A DNA stretch of 64,000 nt from Palsa-883 sp963847615. Lineage in GTDB: Bacteria; Pseudomonadota; Alphaproteobacteria; Acetobacterales; Acetobacteraceae. Where the stretch lies: assembly GCA_963847615.1 (NCBI GenBank), contig CAWKAN010000024.1, positions 1-64,000 on the forward strand, in the 5' to 3' direction. Positions 17,887 to 27,428 of the stretch are shown one piece after another (position 1 is the first letter of the stretch; every line of letters starts with the position of its first letter). The notes under the pieces were generated by a model, which made no database searches, was not told where the DNA came from, and worked only from the letters and a program-made list of their open reading frames with translations. Both the position numbers and the translations under genes were made by a program.

Positions 17887-18447
17887 ATGTTCCCGTTTGC
17901 CTGGCTGATCGGTCTGCTGCTGCCGGCCTGCGCCGCCACCGGGGCGGCGGGATTGCCGGTGCCACCGGTCATGGACATCGCGAGGATCGGGCAGCTCGCC
18001 GCCCCAAACGTGGCCCCATCCAACACGGCCCCATCCAACACGGCCCCATCCAACACGGCCCCATCCAACACGGCATTGGCCGGGCCGGCGGTGCCGGGGC
18101 CATACGCCGCGACGATGGTGCCGCCGGACATTGTCACGCCGCTCTACCAGGTCCCCGCCGCGCGGTTGTTCGCGGCCATCCGCGCCGTTGCCGTGGCGCA
18201 GCCGCGAACCTTTCCGGCGGCGATCTACCCCGAGCGGCTGCAGGCGCATTGGGTGGCGCGCAGCGCGGTGTTCAACTTCCCTGACCTGGTGACCGTCCAG
18301 GTGGTGGCCGAAGGCAAGCAGGCCAGTACGCTCGTGCTCTACTCGCGGAGCGTGTATGGACGTTCGGATTTCGGCGTGAACCGGCATCGCCTGCGTGCCT
18401 GGCTCGCCGCACTGAACACACGGCTCACGCCGACAACAGAGAGATGA
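17887..18447 (+). CDS. DUF1499 lipoprotein with a pentapeptide minisatellite
   Basis: 186 residues. The N-terminus MFPFAWLIGLLLPACAATG is a lipoprotein signal with lipobox LPAC, so the protein should be anchored in the envelope. A low-complexity linker follows, containing four copies of APSNT, and then a DUF1499 domain (IVTPLYQVPAARLFAAIRAVA; VFNFPDLVTVQV; LYSRSVYGRSDFGVNRHRLRAWL). The biochemical role of DUF1499 is unknown. The start was chosen for the signal peptide; the much longer open frame upstream is antisense to the previous gene. The stop is 7 bp before the ABC exporter start, suggesting one transcript. Confidence 0.85.
   Translation: MFPFAWLIGLLLPACAATGAAGLPVPPVMDIARIGQLAAPNVAPSNTAPSNTAPSNTAPSNTALAGPAVPGPYAATMVPPDIVTPLYQVPAARLFAAIRAVAVAQPRTFPAAIYPERLQAHWVARSAVFNFPDLVTVQVVAEGKQASTLVLYSRSVYGRSDFGVNRHRLRAWLAALNTRLTPTTER
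18016..18075 (+). repeat. 15-bp minisatellite, four units
   Basis: CCATCCAACACGGCC is repeated four times head to tail (last base of the last unit differs). It encodes the APSNT repeats in the linker of the DUF1499 lipoprotein. The period is a multiple of three, so copy-number change would lengthen or shorten the linker without a frameshift. Confidence 0.9.
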
Positions 18448-18454
18448 ACCCTGC

Positions 18455-20235
18455 ATGCGCGGTCTCGGTCCGTTCCTGAAAGATGCCTGGCGCCTGGCCC
18501 GGCCGTATTACCACTCCGAGGAGAAATGGTCGGCCTGGGGCCTGCTGCTCGTCATCATCGCCTTCAACCTGCTGATGGTCGGGCTCGGCGTGGTGCTGAG
18601 CTTCTGGAACCGGGAGATGTACAACTCGTTGCAGCACAAGGACTGGCAGGCCTTCATCCAGTTGCTGTTCCTCTACCGCTGGGGCGAGTTCGGCTTCATG
18701 CCGGGCTTCTGCGAGGTCGCTGCCGTCTACATCCTGGTGGGCGTCTACCGGGTCTATCTGACCCAGTGGCTGGAAATTCGCTGGCGCCGCTGGATGACGA
18801 CCCGCTTCCTGGATGAGTGGCTGGCGGATCGCGCCTATTACCGCATCAGCCTCACCATGGATCGCGCGGCGGTGGGCACCGAGAACCCCGACCAGCGTAT
18901 CGCCGACGATTTGCGGGATTTCGTCAACAGCACGCTGTCGATCGGGCTGGACCTGCTGTCGAACGTGGTCTCGCTGTTCAGCTATCTGGGGATTCTCTGG
19001 AGCCTGTCGGGCGCGCTGACCTTGTTCGGGATCCGCGTGCCCGGCTACATGGTGTGGATCGCCCTGCTCTATGCCGTGGTCGGCACCTGGCTGACGCACC
19101 TGGTGGGGCGGCCGCTGATCCCGCTGCGCTTCCGCCAGCAGCGGGTCGAGGCGGATTTCCGCTATGCCCTGGTGCGCCTGCGCGAGAACATGGAAGGGGT
19201 CGCGCTGTATAACGGCGAGACCGAGGAAAAGCACGGGCTGCTCGACCCGCTTCAGCAACGTGATCCACAACTGGTGGGCGATCATGGTCCGCACCAAGCT
19301 GCTCAATTCGCTGGTGGTCGGCTACAACCAGGTGGCGATGGTCTTCCCCTTCGTGGTCGCCGCGCCGCGCTACTTCTCCGGCCAGTTGCAGCTTGGCGGT
19401 CTGATGCAGACCGCCGACGCGTTCGGCCAGGTGCAAGGGGCGTTGTCGTGGTTCGTCAACGTCGTATGCGACGCTGGCCGTCTGGCGCGCCACCGTCGAG
19501 CGTCTGACCACGTTCCACCGCGCCATCGTGCTGGCCCGCGCCGCCGCCGGCGAGGGGCTGACCGTGGCCGCCGGGCGCGAGGACGTGGTCGCCCTGCGCG
19601 ACGTCACGATCGAGCTGCCGAACGGCGCCAAGCTGTTGCAGAATATCGACCTGACGCTCAACCGCGACACCTCGGTCGTGGTGTCGGGACCTTCCGGCTC
19701 CGGCAAATCGACCCTGTTCCGCGCGATCGCCGGGATCTGGCCGTTTGGCCACGGCCAGGTGCAGCTTCCCGCCGGGCGGGTGCTGTTTCTGCCGCAGCGC
19801 GCCTACATCCCGCTCGGCTCGCTGCGCCATGTCGTCTGCTACCCGGACCCGCCCAGCATGCACACGCATGAGGAAATCAACCAGGCGCTGCGCGATGCCG
19901 GCTTGCCGCAGTTCGTCGACCAGCTGGACGCGGACGAGCATTGGGCCCAGCGCCTGTCGGGCGGCGAGCAACAGCGCGTCGCCATGGCCCGCGCGCTGCT
20001 GGCCAAGCCCGACTGGCTGTTCCTGGACGAGGCAACCGCCAGCCTCGACCCCGACGCCGAGGCGCACCTGTATCGCACCCTGAAGGAGCGCCTGCCGCAC
20101 ACCACGATCGTCTCGATCGCGCACCGTCCGAGCGTGGCCGCGTTCCATGATCGCCACCTGGTGGTCCAGCGCGCGCCGGGCCAGCTCGGTCGGCTGATGC
20201 CGCAGGACGTCGCTGCCGTACCGGCCGGTGACTGA
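18455..20235 (+). pseudogene. SbmA/YddA-type ABC transporter (fused permease-ATPase), two frameshifts
   Basis: Joining three frames gives one protein of about 590 residues. The first part (18455 to about 19246) has the ABC_membrane_2 opening (SFWNREMYNSLQHKDW, YLTQWLEIRWRRWMT). The second (to about 19461) reads RFSNVIHNWWAIM and GALSWFVN. The third has YATLAVWRATVERL and an intact ATPase domain (Walker A SGPSGSGKST, signature LSGGEQQRVAMA, Walker B WLFLDEATASLD). The breaks are explained by one extra C near 19246 and one extra G near 19461. The family imports or exports peptides and related compounds (SbmA/BacA) or cobalamin; the substrate here is unknown. Everything else is conserved, so sequence error is as likely as real inactivation. 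Confidence 0.85.
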
Positions 20236-20420
20236 CGGGCGTTCACCTCTCCCGTGAGCGGGCGAGGTCGCCGAGCCCTGGCGAGGCGGGTGAGGGTGGT
20301 GCCGCGTGCACCAGCCTCACCGCTGTTGCTTCGCTCCCCGACCTTGGCCGCTCTTCGCGTCCCAAGCCCACGAAGATCGGGAAAGGTGTACCCGGTTCCA
20401 TTCCGCCTCAACCCGATCCG

Positions 20421-22361
20421 CTACGCGCGAGCCTCCGTCAGCACGGTCAACACGCGCAGCCCGTAGCGCTCAAGCTTGGAGGCGCCGACGCCCTTGATCT
20501 GGCCCAGCTCCTCCAGGGTCTGCGGGCGCACCGCGGCGATGTCGCGCAGCACGGTGTCGTGAAAGATGACGTAGGGCGGGATCGCTTGCGCTTTCGCCTC
20601 GGTGGCACGCCAGGAACGCAACGCGCCGAACAGGCCCTCCGGCGCCGCCCCCTGGCCGGCGCCCTGCCCCGGCTCGGACCCCACCCAAGCGCCCCGGCCG
20701 CCATCCTGGCCCCCCGGCTCGCCCCCGGGCTGGCCCCCGAACCGGCGCCCGGGTTTGCCCGCGCCCTGGCCCGCCGGCGCGAACGCCGCTTCCCGCCCCC
20801 GTCGCGGCCGGACAACCCCGGCCTCGCGCAGGATCACGCTCTGCTCGCCGCGCAGGATCGGGCGGGCCTTGTCCGCCACCAGGAACAGCCCGCCATGGCC
20901 CTCGGTGTCGATGTCGAGCACGCCGAGGCCGATCAACTGGCGGATCAGCCCGCGCCAGTAGGCCGAGGTCCGTCCGGCACCGAGGCCGAAGGTCGGCAGG
21001 CGGTCATGTCCATGGCGCAGCACTGCGTCGGTCTTCTCGCCGCGCAGCACGGCAGCCAAATGCAACGCGCCAAAAATCTGTCCGGTGCGATACACCGCCG
21101 ACAGCAGTTTTCGCGCTTCCTCGGTGGCATCGACCGTGCTGGGCGGCGCCAGGCAGGTGTCGCAGTGCGCGCACGGCTCCGCCAAGGTTTCGCCGAAGCA
21201 GGCCAGCAGCGTGGCGGTGCGGCAGGACGCCGTCTCGGTCAGCGCGATCATTTCCTCGAGCTTGGCGCGCATCACGTGCTTTTGCGCGTCCGGCGCGCTC
21301 GACTGCGCCAGCCAGTGCCGCGCCTGGGCGATGTCCTGGCCGCCATACAGCAGCATCGCCTCGGCCGGCTCGCCGTCGCGCCCGGCGCGGCCGATCTGCT
21401 GGTACCAGGCCTCCGGACTGTCCGGCATGTCCAGGTGCACGACGAAGCGCACGTCGGGCCGGTCGATGCCCATGCCGAAGGCGATCGTCGCCACCACCAC
21501 CACCGGCTCGCCCGAGCGGAAGCGCATCAGCGAGGCGCGCTTGTGCGCCGGTTCCAACCCGGCGTGGAACGCGATGGCCGGAATGTTCTTGTCCTGCAAC
21601 TTCTGCGCGATGCGCTCGGTCTTGGCGCGCGAGCCGCAATAGACGATGCCGCACTCGCCCGAATGGCGCGCCAGCACCTCGAGCAGTTGCGCGGTCTCGC
21701 CGATCTTCGGTGCCGCCGCCAAGGCGAGATTGCGGCGATGGAAGCTGGCGACGAACACCTCGCCGTCCGGCATCGCCAGGCCGCGCAGGATGTCGGTCCG
21801 CGTGCGCGGATCGGCGGTGGCGGTCAGCGCGATGCGCGGGATGCCGGGGAAGCGCGCGGGCAGGCAGTCGAGCGCGCGATACTCCGGGCGGAACTCGTGG
21901 CCCCACTGCGAGACGCAATGCGCCTCGTCGATCGCGAACAGCGCGAGCGGCAGGCGCGACAGGCGTTCCAGCGTGCCGTTGGACAGCAAGCGTTCCGGCG
22001 AGACATAGATCAGGTCGAGCCGGCCCTCGATCAGCTCGCGGCTGACGTCGCGCGCCTCGGCCGGGTCGAGGTCGGAATGCAAGGCGCCGGCGGCGATGCC
22101 GAGCTGGCGCAGCGCGGCGACCTGGTCGTCCATCAGCGCGATCAGCGGCGACACGACGACCGCGGTGCCGGGCAGGCAGAGCGCCGGGACCTGGTAGCAC
22201 AGGCTCTTGCCGCCGCCGGTGGGCATCAGCACCAGGGCGTCGCCGCCGCCGACCACGTGGCGCACCACCTGTTCCTGCAAGCCGCGGAACCCCGGAAAGC
22301 CGAAGACCCGGCGCACCACCGCCTCGGGCTCGGTCAGCAACGGGTGCGCCGAACCGTCCAT
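20421..22361 (-). CDS. recQ: ATP-dependent DNA helicase RecQ
   Basis: 646 residues. The 3'-5' superfamily 2 helicase core is clear: Walker A MPTGGGKSLCYQVPAL, DEAH box FAIDEAHCVSQWGHEFRPEY, motif III LTATADPRTRTDI, motif VI YQQIGRAGRDG. The RecQ zinc module follows (cysteines in ASCRTATLLACFGE and CAHCDTC), then the winged helix, and then a Gly/Pro/Gln-rich linker of about 60 residues that is longer than usual. A C-terminal HRDC domain ends the protein (LGQIKGVGASKLERYG). It acts in recombinational repair and replication-fork restart. Start at 22361, two bases after the stop of the OmpA-like gene; an in-frame extension into that gene is rejected. Confidence 0.95.
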   Translation of the reverse strand: MDGSAHPLLTEPEAVVRRVFGFPGFRGLQEQVVRHVVGGGDALVLMPTGGGKSLCYQVPALCLPGTAVVVSPLIALMDDQVAALRQLGIAAGALHSDLDPAEARDVSRELIEGRLDLIYVSPERLLSNGTLERLSRLPLALFAIDEAHCVSQWGHEFRPEYRALDCLPARFPGIPRIALTATADPRTRTDILRGLAMPDGEVFVASFHRRNLALAAAPKIGETAQLLEVLARHSGECGIVYCGSRAKTERIAQKLQDKNIPAIAFHAGLEPAHKRASLMRFRSGEPVVVVATIAFGMGIDRPDVRFVVHLDMPDSPEAWYQQIGRAGRDGEPAEAMLLYGGQDIAQARHWLAQSSAPDAQKHVMRAKLEEMIALTETASCRTATLLACFGETLAEPCAHCDTCLAPPSTVDATEEARKLLSAVYRTGQIFGALHLAAVLRGEKTDAVLRHGHDRLPTFGLGAGRTSAYWRGLIRQLIGLGVLDIDTEGHGGLFLVADKARPILRGEQSVILREAGVVRPRRGREAAFAPAGQGAGKPGRRFGGQPGGEPGGQDGGRGAWVGSEPGQGAGQGAAPEGLFGALRSWRATEAKAQAIPPYVIFHDTVLRDIAAVRPQTLEELGQIKGVGASKLERYGLRVLTVLTEARA

Positions 22362-22363
22362 GC

Positions 22364-22750
22364 TCAGGGACCGCCGATGACGATTCCCACGCGCCGGCTC
22401 TCTTGGCTGGTCAGGGCAAAGCCGGTGGCCCCCTCCGCGTCCATACCGATGCGGCCAGCGTCCACGCCGTCCGCCACGAGCTGGTCCACAACCACCTGGG
22501 CCCGGGTGAGCGACAGGTAGTGGTTGGCGGCGGCGCTGCCCGTCGGGTCGGCATAGCCGGAGACCTTCACCGGGGCCCCCGGATGGTCCTTGGCCGACTG
22601 CGCGGCCACGCCGATCACGGCGAGCGCCGGTGGATCGATCGCCGCCGACCATTCCTGGAAGAACACGACGAACCTCTGCGGCGGTGTCGCAACCGGCGCA
22701 GTGCACGCGGCGACGGCGAACAGGACCATGCAAGCGAATTGGCGCACCAC
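22364..22750 (-). CDS. small OmpA-family lipoprotein
   Basis: 128 residues. MVRQFACMVLFAVAACTAP is a lipoprotein signal with lipobox VAAC. The rest is a short OmpA_C-like peptidoglycan-binding domain (VKVSGYADPTGSAAANHYLSLTRAQVVVDQLVADGVDAGRI; ending SQESRRVGIVI), consistent with an outer-membrane lipoprotein that touches the cell wall. It ends two bases before the recQ start on the same strand, so the two are co-transcribed although their roles look unrelated. Ahead of it lies a half copy of the palindromic element. Confidence 0.85.
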   Translation of the reverse strand: MVRQFACMVLFAVAACTAPVATPPQRFVVFFQEWSAAIDPPALAVIGVAAQSAKDHPGAPVKVSGYADPTGSAAANHYLSLTRAQVVVDQLVADGVDAGRIGMDAEGATGFALTSQESRRVGIVIGGP

Positions 22751-22848
22751 CGGCTCCTTCCACTCAAGCCTACGCCTACCTGCCGACCGGTATACAATGC
22801 GTCAACAGCGACGAGGGCCAGGGCTCCGCCGCGGACCTCGCGACCCGT

Positions 22849-22980
22849 ACGCCCCCTCCCCCGGTGAAGGGTTCCAACAGCCTGCCCGGCGAAGGCCGGT
22901 GGCTCGCCCTTTGGCGGAGTTGCAAGGGGCTGCGTCCCTTGGTGGGGTCCAAGGAGGCGCAACCGGCGCAGCCCCTGGCC
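22849..22980. repeat. half copy (right arm) of the nested palindromic element, copy E
   Basis: It starts at the CCCCCTCCC arm and carries the GTGAAGGGTTCCAA junction and the two CAAGG..CCTTGG-type hairpins of the right side of copies A-D, with more mismatches. No left arm is present between it and the OmpA-like gene. The rest of the 22751-23074 gap holds nothing else that I recognise. Confidence 0.6.
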
Positions 22981-23074
22981 GTCCCCTGCCGCGTCCGATC
23001 GCCCCGTGGCCGCGTTGACAGTCGGGCGTTGTCGGCCGGTAATCGCCGATCCATCGTCCATCGTGAGCCGCCGC

Positions 23075-24241
23075 ATGAACCATGTCAGCAGCGCCGACCC
23101 GATCACCCGGGCACGCGATCTCGGCCCGGCGATCGAGGCCGCGGCGGCGACGATCGAGCAGAGCCAGCGGATCGGCGAACCGTTGCTGACCCGGTTGCAC
23201 GAGGCGCGCCTGCTGCGCCTGCTGCTGCCGCGCCGTTTCGCCGGCGAGGAGGTCGAGCCCTGGGTCTATCTGCACACGGTCGAGGAGGCCAGCCGCCACG
23301 ACGCCTCGGTCGGCTGGAACCTGTTCGTCGCCAACAGCTCGGCGCTGATCGCCCCCTTCATGGAACCGGCGGCGGCGCACGCGATCTACGACGATCCGCG
23401 CGCACTGGTCGCCTGGGGGCCGCCGAACGCGGCGCGCGCCAGGGCGGTGCCGGGCGGTTATCGCATCAGCGGCGAATGGGAGTTTGCCAGCGGCTGCCGC
23501 CAGGCCACCTGGATGGGCGCGCACGCCCAGGTCGAGGAACCGGACGGCGCGCTGCGGCTGAACGCGGCCGGAAGGCCGTTGACGCGCACGCTGCTGTTCC
23601 CGGTCGCGCAGGCGCGGCTGATCGATCGGTGGAACGTCATCGGCCTGCGCGGCACCGCCTCGGACGCTTATTCCCTCAGCGATCTGTTCGTGCCGGAGGC
23701 GTTCAGCGCGACGCGCGAGGAGCCGGAGGCGCGGCGCGAGCCGGGCCGGCTGTATGCCTTCACCATGCAGGGCCTGTATGCCGTGGGCCACACCGGGGTG
23801 GTGTTCGGCGTGGCGCGGGCGATGCTGGACGCGTTCGTGGCGCTGGCGCTGCGCAAGACGCCGCGCAATCTGGGGCGCCTCGCCGACAGCGCGGTGGTGC
23901 AGTCCAATCTGGCGCAGGTCGAGGCGAAGCTGGGCGCCGCGCGCGCCTATCTGGAGGCGACGCTGCGCGAGGTCTGGGCCAGCGCCGAGGGGGTCGCCGC
24001 GATCGACATCCCGGCCCGCGCCCGGGTGCGGCTGGCCTGCGCGCATGCGATCCAGACCGCGCTTGAAACGGCGGACTTCGCCTACAAGGAGGCCGGCACC
24101 AGCGCGATCTTCCTCGACACCGCGTTCGAGCGGCGGTTCCGCGACATCCACACCGCCTCGCAGCAGATCCAGGCCCGCGGCGCGCATTTCGAGGCGGTGG
24201 GCCGGATCATGCTGGGAAGCATTCCGGAGGTGTTTTATTAG
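23075..24241 (+). CDS. acyl-CoA dehydrogenase-family flavoprotein (HsaA/DszC-like subgroup)
   Basis: 388 residues from ATG at 23075; a 23-codon upstream extension is not needed. The layout is that of acyl-CoA dehydrogenase-fold proteins: an N-terminal helical domain (LLLPRRFAGEEVEPW), a middle beta domain (GGYRISGEWEFASGC, TWMGAHAQVEE, WNVIGLRGTASDAYSLSDLFVP) and a C-terminal helical bundle with DTAFERRFRDIHTASQQIQARG. The FASGC and GLRGTASD blocks favour the subgroup of flavin-dependent monooxygenases and uncharacterised dehydrogenases over classical fatty-acid enzymes; there is no clear catalytic Glu. No partner reductase is adjacent. The substrate is unknown. Confidence 0.85.
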   Translation: MNHVSSADPITRARDLGPAIEAAAATIEQSQRIGEPLLTRLHEARLLRLLLPRRFAGEEVEPWVYLHTVEEASRHDASVGWNLFVANSSALIAPFMEPAAAHAIYDDPRALVAWGPPNAARARAVPGGYRISGEWEFASGCRQATWMGAHAQVEEPDGALRLNAAGRPLTRTLLFPVAQARLIDRWNVIGLRGTASDAYSLSDLFVPEAFSATREEPEARREPGRLYAFTMQGLYAVGHTGVVFGVARAMLDAFVALALRKTPRNLGRLADSAVVQSNLAQVEAKLGAARAYLEATLREVWASAEGVAAIDIPARARVRLACAHAIQTALETADFAYKEAGTSAIFLDTAFERRFRDIHTASQQIQARGAHFEAVGRIMLGSIPEVFY

Positions 24242-24446
24242 GGCGCATGTCGCCCGAGCCGGTCCGCCGGCGCATAGCGAACGCCGTTGTCCGGCGGCGG
24301 TGGGGACGCGCCGCGGATCGGGCGGCGAGGCGGTCACTGCCGGACGGCAGGGCGCCGCGGCGCCTTGGCCCGCGCCGCGCAGCTCCGGCGGCGTCGCTCG
24401 GCCGGGCGGCAGCCATGGACCATGGCGCGCGACCGGCCGGTGGCGA

Positions 24447-25061
24447 TCAGCGCGAGTAGAACTCGACCACCAAATGCGGTTCCATCTGCACCGGATAGGG
24501 CACGTCGGACAGCTTCGGCGAGCGGGCGAAACGCCCCTTCATCGCGCGATGATCGACCTCCAGGTATTCCGGCACGTCGCGCTCGGCGCTTTGCGTCGCG
24601 TCCAGCACGACGGCGAGCTGCTTCGACTTGTCCTTCACCTCGATGGTGTCGTTGTCGCGCACCAGGAACGACGGGATGTTGACCCGCTTGCCGTTCACCA
24701 GCAGGTGGCCGTGCGAGACGAACTGGCGCGCGGCGAACGGCGTGATGGCGAACTTCATCCGGTAGACCACCGCATCGAGCCGGCGTTCCAGCAGCTCGAT
24801 CAGGTTCTCCGAGGTGTCGCCCTTGCGGCGCACCGCTTCCTCGTAATACTTGCGGAACTGCTTCTCGCCGATGTTGCCGTAGTAGCCCTTCAGCTTCTGC
24901 TTGGCCATCAGCTGCACGCCGAAGTCGGACGGCTTCTTGCGCCGCTGGCCGTGCTGGCCGGGGCCGTATTCGCGCTTGTTGATGGGGGATTTCGGCCGGC
25001 CCCAGAGGTTCACCCCCAGGCGACGGTTGATCTTGTACTTGCTCTCGGCGCGCTTGGTCAT
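24447..25061 (-). CDS. rpsD: 30S ribosomal protein S4
   Basis: 204 residues from ATG at 25061, preceded by AAGGG at a good distance. It begins MTKRAESKYKINRRLGVN, then GQRRKKPSDFGVQLMAKQKLK, and holds the S4 RNA-binding domain (RRLDAVVYRMKFA, ARQFVSHGHLLVNGKRV). It lacks the N-terminal zinc-binding cysteines of some S4 proteins. It is a primary 16S rRNA-binding protein needed for 30S assembly and accuracy. It stands alone here, not in the alpha operon, which is usual in alphaproteobacteria. A longer start 11 codons upstream is less likely. Confidence 0.98.
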   Translation of the reverse strand: MTKRAESKYKINRRLGVNLWGRPKSPINKREYGPGQHGQRRKKPSDFGVQLMAKQKLKGYYGNIGEKQFRKYYEEAVRRKGDTSENLIELLERRLDAVVYRMKFAITPFAARQFVSHGHLLVNGKRVNIPSFLVRDNDTIEVKDKSKQLAVVLDATQSAERDVPEYLEVDHRAMKGRFARSPKLSDVPYPVQMEPHLVVEFYSR

Positions 25062-25410
25062 TGGCGCGTTGCCCTTTCTGGCCCGTTGTTGCACCGGTAG
25101 GCCACGCGCCAGAAGCCCCGCCAGGGGGCCGAAGGGTGCGCGGCGGGCGCGGGTCCCGAGGACCCGTCCACATTCCCGGCAATGCCGAGCCCCGACCGCC
25201 AGATGGCGTCCGGGACCCGAGGTCGGGGCTCATAGGGCGCGCGCCCGGCGGTGTCAAACCCATCTGCGCCGGGCGGCGGGCGGGGGGGGCCTTCCACCGC
25301 GCCGCTCGGCTGATATCGTGCGTCCTGGCGGCTTGCGGCGGCGCGCCGGGCGAGCGGGCAGACCGGCGGGCAGGCGGCGTGATCGCCGGTGGGCGACGAA
25401 GGAGGCACAC

Positions 25411-26373
25411 ATGAGCGACAATCCGCTGGACCCGGCGCTGTTCCGCGCCGAGGCGGTCTCGGCCGAGACGCGGGCGCTGAACGCGGCGATGGTGCAGCTG
25501 CTGAGCGAGCAGCCCAACTGGTGGGTGGTCGGCGCCGCGGCCACCCGCGCGGCGCGCCGGCGCGGCGACGGGCCATTTCCGGCGCCGGAGTTCTCCGCCC
25601 GCGCGGTGACGCGAACCATTCCCGGGCCGGGCGGGCACGACATCCCGCTGCGCGTCATCGCGCCGGCCGCGCCGCGTGGCGTCTATCTGCACCTGCATGG
25701 CGGCGGCTGGACGCTGGGCGGGGCCGACATGCAGGACCCAATGCTGGAGCGGCTGGCCGATGCGGCGGGCCTTGTGGTGGTCAGCGTGGAGTACCGTCTG
25801 GCGCCCGAGCATCCCTATCCGGCGGGGCCGGACGATTGCGAGGCCGCGGCGGCCTGGCTGGCGCGCAACGCCCGGGCGGAGTTCGGCAGCGACGCGCTGA
25901 CGGTGGGCGGTGAGTCGGCGGGCGGGCACCTGGCCGCGGTGACGGTGATCCGCCTGCGCGACCGGCACGGCTACACCGGGTTTCGTGGCGCAAATTTGGT
26001 GTATGGCGCGTTCGACATGTCGATGACGCCGAGCCAACGCCTGTTCGGCGAGACGCGGCTGGTGCTGCGCACGAGCGACATCGTGCAGTTCGCCAATGCG
26101 TTCCTGCCCGCGGTCACTGACCGGCGCGATCCGGACATCTCGCCGCTGTTCGCCGACCTGCACGGCCTGTGCCCGGCGCTGTTCAGCGTGGGGACGGCGG
26201 ATGCGTTGCTGGACGACACGCTGTTCATGTACTGCCGCTGGCTGGCGGCAGGGAACCAGGCCGAGCTGGCGATCCATCCCGGCGGCGCGCACGGCTTCAC
26301 GCTGTTTCCGAACCAGCTGGCGGAACGGGCGGAGGCGCGGATGGTGGGGTTTTTGCGGGGCGTGTGCGGGTAG
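25411..26373 (+). CDS. alpha/beta hydrolase, hormone-sensitive-lipase type (arylesterase/acetylhydrolase family)
   Basis: 320 residues; ATG at 25411 follows GGAGG, a strong ribosome binding site. The HSL-family oxyanion motif HGGGWTLGG is near residue 95, the nucleophile elbow GESAGGHLA near 170 (Ser nucleophile), and the remaining triad residues are plausibly in GTADALLDDTLF (Asp) and PGGAHGFTLF (His). It should hydrolyse short-chain esters in the cytoplasm; the natural substrate is not known. It is divergent from rpsD with about 350 bp between starts. It lies at the edge of a lower-GC region that begins just after its stop. Confidence 0.9.
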   Translation: MSDNPLDPALFRAEAVSAETRALNAAMVQLLSEQPNWWVVGAAATRAARRRGDGPFPAPEFSARAVTRTIPGPGGHDIPLRVIAPAAPRGVYLHLHGGGWTLGGADMQDPMLERLADAAGLVVVSVEYRLAPEHPYPAGPDDCEAAAAWLARNARAEFGSDALTVGGESAGGHLAAVTVIRLRDRHGYTGFRGANLVYGAFDMSMTPSQRLFGETRLVLRTSDIVQFANAFLPAVTDRRDPDISPLFADLHGLCPALFSVGTADALLDDTLFMYCRWLAAGNQAELAIHPGGAHGFTLFPNQLAERAEARMVGFLRGVCG

Positions 26374-26720
26374 GAGATTGTGAGTTCGGTGGCACGGACA
26401 GATGATTTCGTGCCAGGCTTTTGCGGTGCCTGATCTGTTGGATGAGCGTGACGCCTGGTCGGGTTGCCGAGGGTTTCGCGCCGGGGGCGGTTCGGTTGGC
26501 GCAGTTTGCGAAGCGCGACCTGGGGCAGGTTGTTGATGCGGGCGTCAAGCGTCATGCACCGAACGGTGGCGACGAATTCCGGCGGGCAGGCTTGAAACGA
26601 TTGGAAGATTTGCGAACATCCAGTCGCGTGGTCGATGTTTGGACGGCATTCGCGATCGTGCCGGTCACGCATGATAACGTCCTTAATCATGCGTACGCGA
26701 TACACTACGCAGTAGGGCTC
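26374..26720. other. non-coding stretch at the edge of a lower-GC island, nothing recognised
   Basis: Open frames on both strands are short and match no family I know. The base composition drops toward 26.6 kb, which marks the beginning of the island that contains the glycosylase-like gene and the broken integrase. Confidence 0.4.
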
Positions 26721-27383
26721 TCACGGACGGGCGGCCGTCGAGAGACCTGTGATCGCTGCCCTCACACGTCGAACATCATCTTCTTCACCGGCCGGACCTT
26801 TCCGGTGCGCAAAGTGGAGAACGGGTTCCACCTTTGCCGTCGGTAGCAGTTGCTGAACGTCGGCGAAATATCTGTGTGCTGCACCGCCAGCGAGTAGCAC
26901 TAGATTTGGCTTTAAAATACGAAGAAGATGACTAGTGTGTTTCTGGAAGCAGTTAGAAAGCATCCACGAGGGATAACTGTCTCCCTTCGTTCCACACCAA
27001 GCGATGTTAGCCATAGCAATGTTGTCGAGTTTGAGGCCGAATCTTCCGATATAGAATGGTATAAGTCTTCCCCAGTTTTGCATGTCCCTTCGTTGATGGT
27101 CAAAGACCGCATCTATGCTGGTTTGATGGTTGCGATATCCTTTAAGAAGGCGGGTAAACGGACCATCGGCGGCGGCGTGATCGGTTCGCTTTTCACCTGC
27201 GCCAGGATTTATAGCCAGGATAAGGACCCTAGGGACGGCGGACCCGTACCCCGGGCCAATCCAACGAGGTTGCGCAATGTCGATCCCTGACCTTTGTATC
27301 TCGCCGTGGCCTTCGAAGCAGGCACTGCATTGAACGGCCTCTCGAAAGAGGCGATCGATGTCTTCGCTTACGCGAGTGGGCAT
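26721..27383 (-). CDS. uracil-DNA-glycosylase-superfamily-like protein
   Basis: 220 residues from ATG at 27383, chosen over an upstream GTG because GGGAG lies just ahead. Blocks that resemble the uracil-DNA glycosylase fold are VLILAINPGAGE (the N-terminal catalytic loop), NIAMANIAWCGTKG (central strand and Asn region), LKPNLVLLAGGAAHRYF, and HFAHRKG where family members carry the C-terminal His motif. An N-terminal Cys pair (QCSACFEGHG) is also seen. Catalytic assignment is tentative. The coding sequence has lower GC than the flanks and lies next to integrase debris, suggesting acquisition with a mobile element. It could instead be a hypothetical of unrelated function. Confidence 0.55.
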   Translation of the reverse strand: MPTRVSEDIDRLFREAVQCSACFEGHGEIQRSGIDIAQPRWIGPGYGSAVPRVLILAINPGAGEKRTDHAAADGPFTRLLKGYRNHQTSIDAVFDHQRRDMQNWGRLIPFYIGRFGLKLDNIAMANIAWCGTKGDSYPSWMLSNCFQKHTSHLLRILKPNLVLLAGGAAHRYFADVQQLLPTAKVEPVLHFAHRKGPAGEEDDVRRVRAAITGLSTAARP

Positions 27384-27428
27384 TGGTGTGCTCCCGATTA
27401 GGACGGACACGAGGTTAGCCACGCCGCC

